From: Arthrobotrys musiformis | Taxonomy: Eukaryota; Ascomycota; Orbiliomycetes; Orbiliales; Orbiliaceae | Assembly (NCBI GenBank): GCA_036971715.1 | Contig: JAVHJL010000002.1 | Coordinates: 4,186,501 to 4,250,500, forward strand | DNA length: 64,000 nucleotides | Reading direction: 5' to 3' | Shown: positions 1 to 10,679 of the stretch, in pieces | Numbering within the stretch: position 1 is the first letter of the stretch | How the letters are laid out: each line of letters opens with the position of its first letter | Translations under genes and position numbers: made by a program | Notes under the pieces: generated by a model | What the model was told of the DNA's origin: nothing | The model's input: the letters and a program-made list of their open reading frames with translations, nothing else | Database searches by the model: none

Positions 1-1451
1 GTAGTGCTATATTCGACTACGAGACATATGTATGTATGTACTACTATAGATCATAGGGCTCTTTTGGGCTGCATATGTATGTGTCGCATGCACAGGTTCT
101 CCAAGTAAAAGAAAAAAGGCGACTGGGCGGTGGCAGGGTATTACGTCTTAACCGACGATTTCTCCATGATCTCAAGGGTTTTTTGATGGTTGGTTTGGAT
201 CGTGGGTGCGCTGCATGGACCCTGATTGAGCAGTGGCATGGTTGTATTCTTGGGATCATGGCCTGCATGGATTTCGATTCGGAAACTCCACTTTTACGGC
301 TCATGGGCTTTTTGGGAAGCGGTGTACATACCATGCTTTCTGTGTAAGTAATGTACTTACATACCTTTGTGAACTTTTTTTTACCTCCCGCGTGAAGTTA
401 CCTTCCGGTGACCGCTAGAGGCCTGATCGGGAGGCTTAGCTAGGTGGAGCGCGGGAAGACAGACATCGTGATGTTTTTGGATATGATACCGAAAGGAAAA
501 AATAGACCTTGCACATAACAGCATGGTGAGAGGAATTCGGGCTAGGTTCCCGAGGTTTCATAGTGATAGAGAGGTCTCAAAAAAAGAGCTTTCGATGATG
601 TATAAATCTCGAGGGTCCCATGCTAGCATGTTCTTAGTTCCAAAAACATCAATCCACATCGCCACTATCAGAATCTGGAAAGTTTTCTAACAAACATACA
701 GACATCCCCTTCAAACGCATACATGCGTATAATATTTTAATCTTTCTTTTAAAATCTTATCTTTCTTTCTTCTCCAAGGGGGCATTTCACTCGCTCAGTG
801 CTTCCTTTGGTGAATCCATTCGTTTTATATTCTTTTTATTTTTTGATTACTTATAATTTTTCATGCGAATTGATAATTTGTAATCAACTTTAATTTTGAC
901 AACGCCGTTCGTTTTGTGGTTGTTACTATTTCGTCTATCGACTCCTTCAAACACCGTCTACACGATTGCTCATTCGTCTACGGTGCACTTTCGTTTCCAT
1001 TTTGCATAATTATCGTATTCTCTCGTGTTTGAGGCTTTTTTATATTCTCCTTGGAAATTGCCATATTTTTTTCTCTTCCTTTCGTTTTATCTTTGATTAC
1101 ATTACTTTTCTATCTTTTTTTACGTTCTTAATAATCGAGAACCCCGCCTTTTCGAGACTGAGACTGCAAGAGTGGTTTGATACAGCTCGCGATACAATCA
1201 GTAATCTTTAATATCGATATATCCTTCGTCGGAACTCCGCGATCAGAGACATATAAAAAACCGGTCTCTTGTGGGATATTTCGAAAATCTCGGAAACCAG
1301 AATCAGAAATCAGAGACATCTGCAATACTACCATCTTAGCTTCGATCGGGATTCGAAAAGCCTATTCCTTCTCTTGATCCACTTCCTTTAATTATACAAT
1401 TACCTTACGAATACCATTCCTATCTATATAATACCCACCAATATCTTCAGG
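1..1451. other. 5' intergenic region, no supported gene
   Basis: Only short frames without family signatures are present. From about 720 to 1130 the + strand becomes markedly pyrimidine-rich (runs of T and CTTT), as is common upstream of fungal genes. This part probably belongs to the promoter or 5' leader of the small gene that starts at 1452. Nothing else recognisable was seen. Confidence 0.5.
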
Positions 1452-1685
1452 ATGTGCTACTTCACTCAGATCAACAACAAGTTCTGCGGCTGCACCTATT
1501 TCCTCTTTACCTCGGGATGCACCCCGAACCGAAACCAATACAACTGGCGAGACTGCGGACGCAAGAAGTTGGTTCAAGCCATTGAGGAGGACTTTGTCCA
1601 GTGCCCCAAGTGTTTGAAGAAAGCTGGGGTTGAGCAGGACTTGAGCGCCATGGAGTGGATGAAGCCTGGGTGCTCTATTATGTGA
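1452..1685 (+). CDS. small cysteine-rich protein (77 aa), possibly zinc-binding
   Basis: A single-exon frame of 77 residues starts at an ATG that follows a long pyrimidine-rich leader. It contains eight cysteines (2, 12, 14, 23, 35, 51, 54, 74), including a CxC pair and a CPKC pair, so a small metal-binding or disulfide-stabilised fold is possible. There is no signal peptide; the N-terminus (MCYFTQ) resembles short fungal proteins that begin MCYYT with closely spaced Cys and His. The middle is acidic and amphipathic (about 40-66). No function can be assigned. The length, Cys spacing and leader argue for a real gene, but an upstream or downstream exon cannot be excluded. Confidence 0.55.
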   Translation: MCYFTQINNKFCGCTYFLFTSGCTPNRNQYNWRDCGRKKLVQAIEEDFVQCPKCLKKAGVEQDLSAMEWMKPGCSIM

Positions 1686-2391
1686 AATGTCACATCTATC
1701 GACGAACCACACACTGTTTTCTTTTGCCTTATATCTTCCTTTTAGAATTCCGTCGGATATTTAGACGATTACGATCCTTACTCTACGTTTTTCCTTTCGA
1801 TTCGATACGATCATTACTGCATACCTTTATGCCATCGATTTATCAGCATCAGCATCGGCGTTCTTTGAAATACTATTTTCAATACCACACTCCTTTATAC
1901 CATTGGCATTTGCATATACACCGGCGTTTTCTTGGGTATCTTTCCGGCTGTTCCGGTAGGATTTTCTCTCGTGTGGCGTTTGGAATAGAGACCAGTTTTT
2001 TCTGTTTGGATGCCCATTCTTTTTGCGGTTGAGCAGTCTTTTCGATTCTGGGTTTATATTTCGCATTTACTGTTTTATATAATTATAATACTTAATAGTC
2101 CCTTTTTTGTATTTACTTTGTCATATTTTATATATATTCTATTATTTTTATATACTGTTTGATCGATCAATTGATAGACTGCTGTAAATATTTCATAATA
2201 TATAAATTCGGTATATCTTCTATCGACCCCGTCATCTTGCACGAAACCTTTTCTTTCGACTACATCTCTTCTCCCTTCCTCTCCATAAGATTCCGTCCTG
2301 CACCCTTTACTCTATAATTGTTTCGAGTCCCCAAAATCTGATCAGAGTATATCTATAATCCAAATAGCACATATTATCCAATTCCTTGAAA
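1686..2391. other. intergenic, AT-rich promoter region
   Basis: About 700 nt of AT-rich spacer with many TATA-like stretches (2060-2160). It contains one copy of the 12-mer GATCAATTGATA (2165-2176) about 220 nt before the next start codon. Leader-like pyrimidine-rich sequence follows up to 2391. Confidence 0.5.
2165..2176. promoter_or_regulatory. GATCAATTGATA site 1
   Basis: An exact copy of a 12-mer that occurs four times in this window. Its inner ten bases, ATCAATTGAT, form a perfect palindrome. It lies upstream of the secreted Cys-rich protein gene. A regulatory role is inferred only from recurrence, symmetry and position. Confidence 0.3.
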
Positions 2392-3727
2392 ATGGCGCCT
2401 TACAAGTCCACTATTCTCCTCTCCCTGCTTTTGACTGGCGCCAGTCAGGCCTACTGGGTTCCTTTCCCGCTGAAAACAGTCCCGGGGCCCGGTCCTGGTA
2501 TCCGTGTGGTGGATAATAGCCCACGGGACACCCACGGCGATATAATTTCAGTCGGACTCCAAGCCCCCCCTGGACCTGGTGGCTCTACCCCGCCGGGTCT
2601 GATTCAACTGCGACCGAGTCCTGTGACCCGACGTGATTTGGAAATCGCCGAACCCCAATCGACACATATCACGATGTTCAACAGGGAATTTGATTTCCCA
2701 CAATTGGTCCCCGGATCTGAATTTAATCATAGTGCTTTGTCGAATAATTCGATTGGTTGTGCCTTTGGAGCATCGAATTGTGCTAATGTCGGGAAGGCGG
2801 TGAGTGTTATTATATCCCATATCAAGATAGCTACATTTTGCGGAACGTTTTACTGAGACAGGGACCGCATAGGATATCTGTTGTCCAGACCTTCTCATTA
2901 TTTCACCTATCCAGGTTTCCCTCGAGAGCTCCTGTTTTGAGACCGAGAGGTCTCCAGTTGGCGTCATTTGTTGCCAGAACCCTTTTATGTGCGAGCGAGT
3001 TGCGCATCATCCGGAGGAATTTTCGACGTACGACCTGACTTGCATCTCTGGGTACCATGAATGTCCAGCTCAACTTGGAGGCGGCTGCTGTCCTGATGGG
3101 TTGAGCTGCGGTTCCGATAGCTGTTTTGAGGCAATCTCTGGCCCCGACGGTTTGAATGCGTACCCCGAACATGAGCATGAGGACGATCAAGATGTGTATA
3201 CCGAAGGGGATCCTAAGATAATCTCGCCCTATCCTACGAATGTGCCCCGATCACCGTACAAAGTTCTCAAGACTGGCGTCAGTATTCTCAAAACGGGCGA
3301 AATAGAAGAATGCGTCGGACCTCAATGTGAAGATCCACTCTCAGGAGGAACGCCTGACGAAGTCGGACAGGCTATTCAAAGTGTTGTTGCAGGGTCTGGA
3401 GTCGTTCTTACTCTGACGAGAGGTGCTACCGCCGTTGGTGGGATAGCTACACACCTTCCAAGCATACCTGGTGCTCCTAATTCAGCCGGTGGTATCATTG
3501 GTGCGCCTAACGTTGTCGATGGACTGGTGCCCGGCTTGGACAAAACTCCTGTGGATGCGCTTAAGTCTGATGGGTCTTCATATATCAAACATGGCTCGTC
3601 GGTTTGGCCTCGTATGCTTTCGGGAGAACACATTCGGTATTTGGCTTTATCACTTGTCATTCATGGCGTTATTGGGATGAGACTGAACCCCGGCTTGGTC
3701 TTGATCAACCGCATGGTTCATTTTTAG
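2392..3727 (+). CDS. secreted Cys-rich surface protein with a GGCCP module (406 aa)
   Basis: Two exons, 2392-2799 and 2915-3727, flank a 115-nt GT-AG phase-0 intron. The start is the ATG at 2392 because it opens a clear signal peptide (residues 1 to about 20, hydrophobic STILLSLLLTGASQA). A Pro/Gly-rich segment follows. The Cys-rich part begins just before the intron (CAFGASNC) and continues in exon 2 with CCQNPFMC and a module of the form YHECPAQLGGGCCPDGLSC. The same module type is repeated in the gene at 43426-45192. The C-terminal third is low in charge and ends with a moderately hydrophobic stretch (YLALSLVIHGVIGM) that could be a GPI signal, although a short hydrophilic tail follows it. 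It is likely a cell-surface or wall protein. The Cys continuity across the splice supports the intron. Confidence 0.75.
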
Positions 3728-4997
3728 AGTCGTGTTTTCTCTAGACGCTATTGTCTCTTTGTTTTTTTTTTTTTTTGGGAAGTTGATCGATATAACACTT
3801 GGGAAGGAATGGAAGCATGGGTTCAGATTTTGTTTTTCATTGGATTGGGACTTGGCTTTTGGGTATCAATGAGGTAGGGGTTTGGGATGTCTTTCCTACT
3901 AGTTACTCGTCCTGTTTCATGGTTCTAGTTTTCGACATTGGCCTTTCTTTTCTTCTGGGATTCGATTCTTGGGGTTGATTGGACGAGGAATGCGCTTTGG
4001 CCTGTTTTTCCTTTTGTGCTACATACTTACACAAGTGTATGTGCATATGATGACTGTTTCTCACGGACTCCTGTACCTTGTATTTGTACTCGACGGCAAG
4101 CTCCTTCCGAAGTTTTCTTGGATCCGAACCCGGAATACAAATATCAAATATCGAAAGACATGGTTGTGTTGAAAATGTTGCAGCCTCCCGCGTGGGCCCA
4201 CATGCAAGGTTTGTATGTGTGCTCCACCTTGCTGGTTTCAATTTGGCTGGTGAGGCTCGATCCAATCCGAGAGCAGTGAAGCTTAGCTTAGCCCTCAGAA
4301 ATTTAGGGGGAGAAGCTGCTCGGAAAAATGTGGCATTAGTTCTGACTTAGCGGGTCCCCGAAAGCTCGTGCTTTTCCATCAATTCGAACGATTCTTATCA
4401 ATCCTTTTCGTCACGACCCGCAACAGCATTTCGCTTCTCTGCTGCCGCCTGATATTAGCTAATTAGCTAACTGTCAACTGGGAGCTACTGCTATACACCG
4501 CCCGAGTGTGCCGTCGCCGAGAAAGCTAGCGCTGGGGAGCTATCGTATTTAATGATAGCGAGTTCCTGACGGACCTGCTGGTGCCGTCATCGGTTTTTTT
4601 TTTGTCTTTGCTTACGAGGCTTTTTTTGGGGGAGTTTTTATATGTCAACTGGATTTCACTTTGGTATGTGATTCCGAACCGCTCTCCTCAAGATGCAAGG
4701 TTGTTCAGTATCGATCCATTGCATAGTTGGTTCTCTGACCTAATATCTCCCCCTGAGAGATTTTTTTTAAACTAGTGGATCCTTTTTTATATTTTTCGAC
4801 TTGCGGTTAGAATATGCATATCAGGTCGACTTGAAGCATCTAATCGACGGTAGTACGAAATTGGCGGGCATCGAAAACGGACTTTTCTTTTTTCTGGTTG
4901 CTTCTTGTGGTGTTCGGTTTTCCCCTGGTGCTCTCTCTTTTTTAACCCGTAATCGTCTATTATATATATATACGTCGTACAAGGGGAAAGGGCCATA
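3728..4997. other. intergenic region between surface protein and transporter
   Basis: Begins with a T-rich 3' flank (poly-T near 3765). The remainder has short frames on both strands without recognisable protein features. The last 400 nt are pyrimidine-rich and contain a TATATATA stretch (about 4960) just before the transporter start, so they probably form its promoter and leader. Confidence 0.45.
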
Positions 4998-6972
4998 ATG
5001 GCATCCTCGTCGAGACCGAAGAATTTGACGGCAAGCGGGAGCGGGAAGCAGAAAGCGAGATCCAAGGACCACGATGGCGCCGACGACGATATCACACCTT
5101 TACCCGGTATATCGCGAACATCCACGTTACCGTTACCAAAAGCCTCGGGCCTCCGCTCGCGATCTGTATCTCCGGTGAAAAAAAGTCCTACCACTCCCAC
5201 CGCCACCGCCGCCGCCGCGGGGACGAGGGTGGGGAAATTAAAGGCGCCGTTTTATAAACATGAGGAGTACAACGAGTCGAATGCGTCGTTATTATCCAAT
5301 GCTAGTTTTTTGCCGGATACGCCGTCGCCGTTGTTACCGCCGGATTTACAGAAGTTGAGGGCATTTCAGAGGGGGAATCCGAATGGGGAGTTGGGGGATA
5401 GTGATGATGATGAAGGGGATGATGGGATGTCGGAGTTGGGGCCTGATGCTTCTGTTGTGGATAGATTTGTTAGGGTGGTTCATAGGAATTCGGGGATATT
5501 GCTCATGCTTGCCGCGCAAGTGTTTGCGTCGACTATGAGTGTTATTACGAGGCTGCTGGAGACGGGATTCGATACTGAGTTTGTGAGTTTGAATTTTTCC
5601 GGGGATAAAAAAGATGGAGGGGGTTGAATTTTTTGTGGGAGAGCGGGGCTAATTTGGATTTGGGGGTTTATAGCATGCGCTGCAGATATTATTTACGAGG
5701 CAGGTTATTTCGGTGGTATTGTGTAGTGCGTATATGCATTATACGCAGGTTCCGCATTTCCCGCTGGGGCCGAAGGGGGTGCGGTGGCTTCTGGTCGCCC
5801 GAGGGGTGGGAGGGTTCTTTGGGGTGAGATTCTACTACGGATTTTATATTTGAAGATTCAATGCATGCTAACTATGGATTTTTTAGGTCTTCGGATTATA
5901 CGTATGTCCCATTGAGTTTACTCCATATATATTAGGGATGTAATGGGTCTTAACGGTTTCTTTCACACAGTATTCTCTAACCTACCTCGACGTTTCCGAT
6001 GCCACCGTCATAACCTTCCTTGCGCCCTCCGTCGCCGGTTTCGCATGCTACCTCATCCTCAAAGAACCCTTCACCAAAACCGAGATGCTCGGCGGACTGG
6101 TATCCCTCCTCGGTGTCATCCTCATCGCTCGACCGACAGTATTATTCAGCGGAGGCGCCAGTCCCGAAAACCCACAAGATCAAGGTAGCACCGGCAGCGG
6201 CGGCACGGAACCCTCGCCCACACAGGAAGGCATAAGACTCGACGTCGGAGAAGCGACGCCAGCGCAGAGGTTCACCGCCATAATGGTCGCATTACTAGGC
6301 GTCCTCGGCGCCGCGTCGGCGTACACCACCATCCGATGGATAGGTAAACGGGCGCACCCACTGATCTCGGTAAACTACTTTTCGGCATGGTGCGTCATCG
6401 TGTCGTTTTTCGGATTGTTGGTGTTACCGGGGATTGGGTTTAAAGCGCCCCAGACGTTCTTGCAGTGGTTGCTGCTGTTGGGGATTGGAGTTTGTGGGTT
6501 TTGTATGCAGTTTTTGCTTACGGCGGCGATTCAGAGGGAGAGGGCTGGGTTGGTTACGCATATGGTATGTTTCGAGTTTCCTCGCGGGTCTTGTTTTGAA
6601 GTCGAGGGTATAGTGGTTGATCTAATATTGGTTTTGTAGGTTTACGCGCAAATGATCTTTGCGTTAATATGGGACAAGGTTCTTTGGAACAGGCTACCGG
6701 CATGGACAAGTTGGATAGGCAGTTTCTTAATTCTAGGGTCAGGTTTCTGGGTCGCCCTCCAGAAGAACCGGAAGAGGAAGATTACGAAAGTTACAAAGAA
6801 GGAAGCTCGATCTAAGCGACATGTGCACAGCGGGGATGAAGAGAGGGGATTGGTCGCTGCCAAAGGAAGTGATGATGAGGATAGCGAGGATGATGGAAGT
6901 GAACTCGATGACGATGAGGCGAGGGTATTGGATGTTGGAAGGGAGATACAGATGAAGAATCTGGCGCGGTGA
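4998..6972 (+). CDS. DMT-superfamily transporter with two EamA domains (558 aa)
   Basis: Five exons: 4998-5582, 5674-5823, 5889-5903, 5971-6564 and 6640-6972. The introns have GTGAGT, GTGAGA, GTATGT and GTATGT donors, and one exon codes for only five residues. The N-terminal 170 or so residues are disordered and rich in Ser, Pro and Asp/Glu. Membrane segments then follow from NSGILLMLAAQVFASTMSV. The first EamA-type domain contains RQVISVVLCSAYM and the sequence VSDATVITFLAPSVAG, typical of SLC35G1-like DUF6 proteins. The second runs from FTAIMVALLGVLGAASAY to SWIGSFLILGSGFWV. A charged cytosolic tail ends the protein. About ten membrane helices are expected. The substrate is unknown: members move nucleotide sugars, drugs or other metabolites across endomembranes or the plasma membrane. 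The match across all junctions makes this model secure. Confidence 0.9.
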
Positions 6973-7481
6973 TAAAATCTACTATGAACGATGCTGGTTT
7001 TGCTTTGCGTTTTATATCAATATTGAGTGCTGGGGACGATTTATATTATATTAGTGTGGGTATGTATGAGTCCCGATTACCATTGTCTTGGAATTTGCGA
7101 TCTTGCGATCTCGTGGAGAATTGAAGAAACGAAAAGAGAGAGAAGTTGTATTTTCTTCTGTTGAATTTAGCGGACCGTTTTTTTTTGGAATATACGGTGT
7201 CCCATTCATTCTTTTCTCTCGTTTTCTTACATTTGAACTTGCAGTTTTAAGTATTCTATCTTGGGGCTTTATGCAGGGGGTTTATATATCTAGACTGTGG
7301 AATCATGAAAATGGTAGAACGGCGTGTTTCTATCCAATTACCATATATGCCTGGTATTCTATGGCCTACCATTGGCAGTACTTTTCTCTATTTATTTCTT
7401 TACCAATGAATGAAAGTAACCCTATAAAACCCTCTAAGAACTCCATGAATGCAGACTTCCAACCGACATTATCAAACCCTT
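6973..7481. other. intergenic, convergent 3' flanks
   Basis: About 500 nt between the convergent transporter and OTU-protease genes. It is AT-rich and holds only 3' flanking sequence. Confidence 0.5.
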
Positions 7482-8414
7482 CTACTTCTTCCTCAAAGCA
7501 TTATAATGCTCCCCAAGTCCATAACCCTTCCTATGATACGCCAGCCAAACATCCGCCTCCCCACCCTCATCCTCATTCATAGTCGTAATCCCCACCCCCT
7601 GCGCCTGCACAATTTTCACAGTAACCCCGTACTCCTTCGCCAACGCCAATATCTCCATATGCCCACCCCACTCCGCCGTACTAGTAACCTTCCGAACATG
7701 ACCATCCAACGTCTCCCCTTCCTCCAGAAAAGGAGCGAAATCATCCGGATGGGAGGAAATATACTCCCCCGCCGCCTTGCGCGTGAACGTATACCCCCTC
7801 ACCTTCTTATCCGATACAGTATCATCAGACAACGGAATCCCAGCACCTTCCAACCCCACCGCAAAAGCGGAGTATAAACAATGACCATCTGGTGGGATTA
7901 ATATCTCCACCAAACCATTTTCGTCGAAGAGTTGTTTCATACGCTCGGCTTCTATGGCGCGGAGGTTGGGCTGGGAGGCGGCTTCCTGTTCCGCTTGTGC
8001 GGTTATTTCATCGATTTTGGCGGCGCGACGGGCGAGGCGGGCTTTGTTCCTATTCGGCTTTTTGGAGGAAGAGGAGGATGGAGGTGGGGAGGGTATCCTT
8101 TCGTGGTTCGTGGGGGGGTCTGAGAGGGTTGTTTCGTGGAGTTTGGAGGATATTTCTTCTTCTTCTTCCCTTGCTTCCTCTGTGGTTTCTTCTACGGGTG
8201 CATCTGCTTCATCGTTGGTGGCGGCATCGGGGTTTATTTCCTTTTCCAGGGCGGATATCTCAGATGCTTGTTTTTCTTTGAGTTCTCGTTCTAGACGTTC
8301 GCAGTCGTCGTTTACGCCGCGTCTGGTCTTTTTTGTGGCTGATTTTTTCTTCTGGGTTATTACGGATTGGAGGTCGCGGAGCTGCTTCCGGTGGAGGGCG
8401 AGGAGGTCCTCCAT
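7482..8414 (-). CDS. OTU2: OTU-family cysteine deubiquitinase, OTU2/OTUD6B type (310 aa)
   Basis: A single-exon gene on the minus strand. I chose the ATG at 8414 because the protein then begins MEDLLALHRKQLRDLQ, matching the family N-terminus; upstream in-frame sequence lacks an ATG. Residues 1-160 form a charged coiled coil with acidic and Ser/Pro-rich linkers. The OTU catalytic domain starts near residue 155. The catalytic motif PPDGHCLYSAF contains Asp176 and Cys179, and the catalytic His is in GEHYNAL (His303). The length is usual for this group, which cleaves ubiquitin from substrates and is linked to translation and ribosome-associated functions. All catalytic residues I can identify are present, so activity is expected. 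The neighbours have no evident functional link. Confidence 0.92.
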   Translation of the reverse strand: MEDLLALHRKQLRDLQSVITQKKKSATKKTRRGVNDDCERLERELKEKQASEISALEKEINPDAATNDEADAPVEETTEEAREEEEEISSKLHETTLSDPPTNHERIPSPPPSSSSSKKPNRNKARLARRAAKIDEITAQAEQEAASQPNLRAIEAERMKQLFDENGLVEILIPPDGHCLYSAFAVGLEGAGIPLSDDTVSDKKVRGYTFTRKAAGEYISSHPDDFAPFLEEGETLDGHVRKVTSTAEWGGHMEILALAKEYGVTVKIVQAQGVGITTMNEDEGGEADVWLAYHRKGYGLGEHYNALRKK

Positions 8415-9148
8415 TGTTAAATGGCGGGGTTGTAGTGGGAGGGTAAGGAAGGTGTAGTCAATTTTAGGTTGTTCGAGGTCGAGAAAAGCTGAAGTGAGCT
8501 TCAAGCTTCGAGTTACGAATCGAGTGTGTGCTACCGTTGCATTTTACATTCACAACACATAATTCAGAAGGATGGATCTCAACAGCGAACAAGGGAATTT
8601 CCATTCTCGTCGACAAGACCGAATCAACCAGCCTGCAAGCTCATCGTCCTCGAGATACAGTCGATGGAGAGCCTGGAAGATACAAATCTAGCCGACTTAT
8701 CGTCATAACAGTAAACACCCCCTTGTACATAGTTAAACTTATTTCTAAGGAAAAAAACCCATCGCGGGAAAAAAAATAATACAAAACAAAAACATAAGAA
8801 AAGAACAATCGATCGAGCGAAGTCAAACCCAACAGCCGTCACTAGTCGTGATAAAGAAGTAAGGCAACGTGGTGTAGAGTATGGCTTCGTCTTCGGTAAT
8901 GGTTTCATCGTGGTTTGGAATCCCTTTTCATAAGAGCGTGGGTGGGGTTTCAAACACCGATGTGTAGTAAAGTTGGAAAGTAGTAAAATCGTCTCCTCGT
9001 TCCGGTCTCTCCTCGTGCGAGTGAAGGTGCGAAAGGATGGCTGTCAAATGCCGATACGCGATCTCCGGGATTTTGTGTAGAAGGGGTGGATGTTTCGGTA
9101 TCGGAATCGGAAAGCAGGCTGTTGGGAGTGGGAGGCGAAAGCAGAGAC
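8415..9148. other. intergenic, promoter of the OTU gene and 3' flank of the coiled-coil gene
   Basis: About 730 nt. The OTU promoter lies on the left and the coiled-coil gene ends on the right. A short minus-strand frame (8928-9152) lacks an ATG at its left limit and overlaps the last exon of the coiled-coil gene, so I do not call it. Confidence 0.45.
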
Positions 9149-10639
9149 TCAACGGCGCTGGAGGGCGCGAAGAGCTCTCTTCTCCCCCCTGAACTGCCTA
9201 CGCAGCCCCTCCTATAAGTTTAAAACCATGTTAGCAATAGTATATTATACTAGTCGGGGTGAGTGTATCATACCCTCTCCTCCACCTCCACCTCCTCAAC
9301 CGCCTTGGTTGAGGAGGCGGCAACCTCGTCGGCAAGTCTTGCCATGGCCTTCGAGTTTCCAATAGGTAGCTTAGCTACCTTCCCCCTCAACTCCACCAAC
9401 TCCCTCTCCACCTTTACGACCTCGTCGAACGCACGTTCGTGCTCTGCCATCAGAGCCTCGAGCTTCTCGGTGAGCTCGGCAACGCGAGCCCTCTTCGCCA
9501 TCCTTGCCTCCCTCGTCTCCCCGGAGCGGCGTCGGGCCTTCAACTCCTCGAGGTCCTTCTTGACCTCTTGGGTTGCGGCGAGGATTTCGTATCTGGCTCC
9601 AATGAGCCGGGATTTTTTGGCCTCGGCGGCCTTGGTCTTGGACCCAATTAGGTCCGCCTTCAACCTCTCCACCTCCTCTAGTAAAATTGTTAGAATATGT
9701 AGCTCTGCGATCAAACTAAAGAGTGCACTTACCCCCCACCAACTTCAACACCTCCCCCCTCTTTATCTCCCCCCTCTCCAACTTTGCGCGGAGTACGTCA
9801 ATCCCCGCGTGCTTCGCCAACAAGTCCGACTCGAAGTCGTACCTGGGCTTAGCTGGCCCAGCAACCACCCTCCTCTTCTTCTCCCCCTCCCCCTCGGCCG
9901 CCCGCGCCGCAGCCTTACGGTCCTCCTGAGGAGAGACCGGGGTCTTGGACGCCCCCTCCACGACGGCCGACCCCCGCCACCGCTCCAAAATCTCTTTGAC
10001 GTCCTTATCCTGGACGTCCTGGTCAACCCGACCACGGGTGACCCGCTTCTCTGCCACCAACATTGGCCCCCGGAGGTGCCTGTCTGCAGGCAGCCGACCT
10101 CTTTCGAGGCGGCTCCTGAACGAGGACCACCCCTCCTCCCCCCTCCTCTTCGCCTTCAACTCCTCAATCTTCGCCCTCTTCTTCTCGATCTGGCACCGGG
10201 CCTCGATGACCACGGCCCTTCTCTCCTTCTCGAGGCCTTGGAACTTGGCCTCCCTGCTCATCCGCTCCTCCACGAGGAGACGGATGGCCTTGTCGCTCTC
10301 CGAGGTCTTGGGCGGCGAGTAGTCCCAAATCTTCAGGTCCCCGATGACCCTGTCCTGTGGGGTCATCGGGAGACCTTTCATCTCCTTGTATGCCTTAGGC
10401 CCCTTGTCGGTAAGGACGTGGAGCTCATCCATTAGCTCCCTGGCCCTCTTGACTCGCTTGGATGGGTTGACCTCCTCCTCGAGGTCATTGTTCGGCGATC
10501 GTAGCTTCCTCTTCTGGCTCGGGGACTCCTTAGCTTCCGTCATCTTGGAAGCTGGCCCGGCAACAGTGGGTGCTCTCGGTTTAAGGCCGCCGTAAGTTAG
10601 CAGGTCCTTGATGTTGTTGGTCTTCCTGGCGTGGAACAT
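9149..10639 (-). CDS. highly charged coiled-coil protein of unknown function (457 aa)
   Basis: Three minus-strand exons: 10639-9733, 9677-9274 and 9211-9149. Both introns are short (55 and 62 nt) with donors GTAAGT and GTATGA and acceptors CTAG and ATAG, and all phases match. The ATG at 10639 is the first in frame, but the frame stays open further upstream without a start, so an additional 5' exon is possible. The protein has a basic N-terminal part with nuclear-localisation-like clusters (QKRKLRSP, NPSKRVKRAR). A long Lys/Glu/Arg-rich helical region follows, with heptad-like spacing around residues 135-190 and again through exon 2. I recognise no enzymatic domain. GC content and GC at third codon positions are clearly higher than in neighbouring genes. 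It could be a nuclear structural protein or a lineage-specific duplicated family. The 390-residue frame on the opposite strand is its shadow. Confidence 0.6.
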
Positions 10640-10679
10640 TTTGTTTGGTATCTGGTCCAACGGCACAATGGCTGGGAGA

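Noticed and set aside
8928..9152. Minus-strand frame with HLTAILSHLHSHEERPERG
   Set aside because: No ATG start; it overlaps the last exon of the coiled-coil gene, and I could not join it to a gene by splicing.
9263..10435. 390-codon frame on the + strand
   Set aside because: Antisense of the coiled-coil gene; Ser/Leu/Pro-rich with no domain, while the minus strand has consistent splice sites and heptad-like charge patterns.
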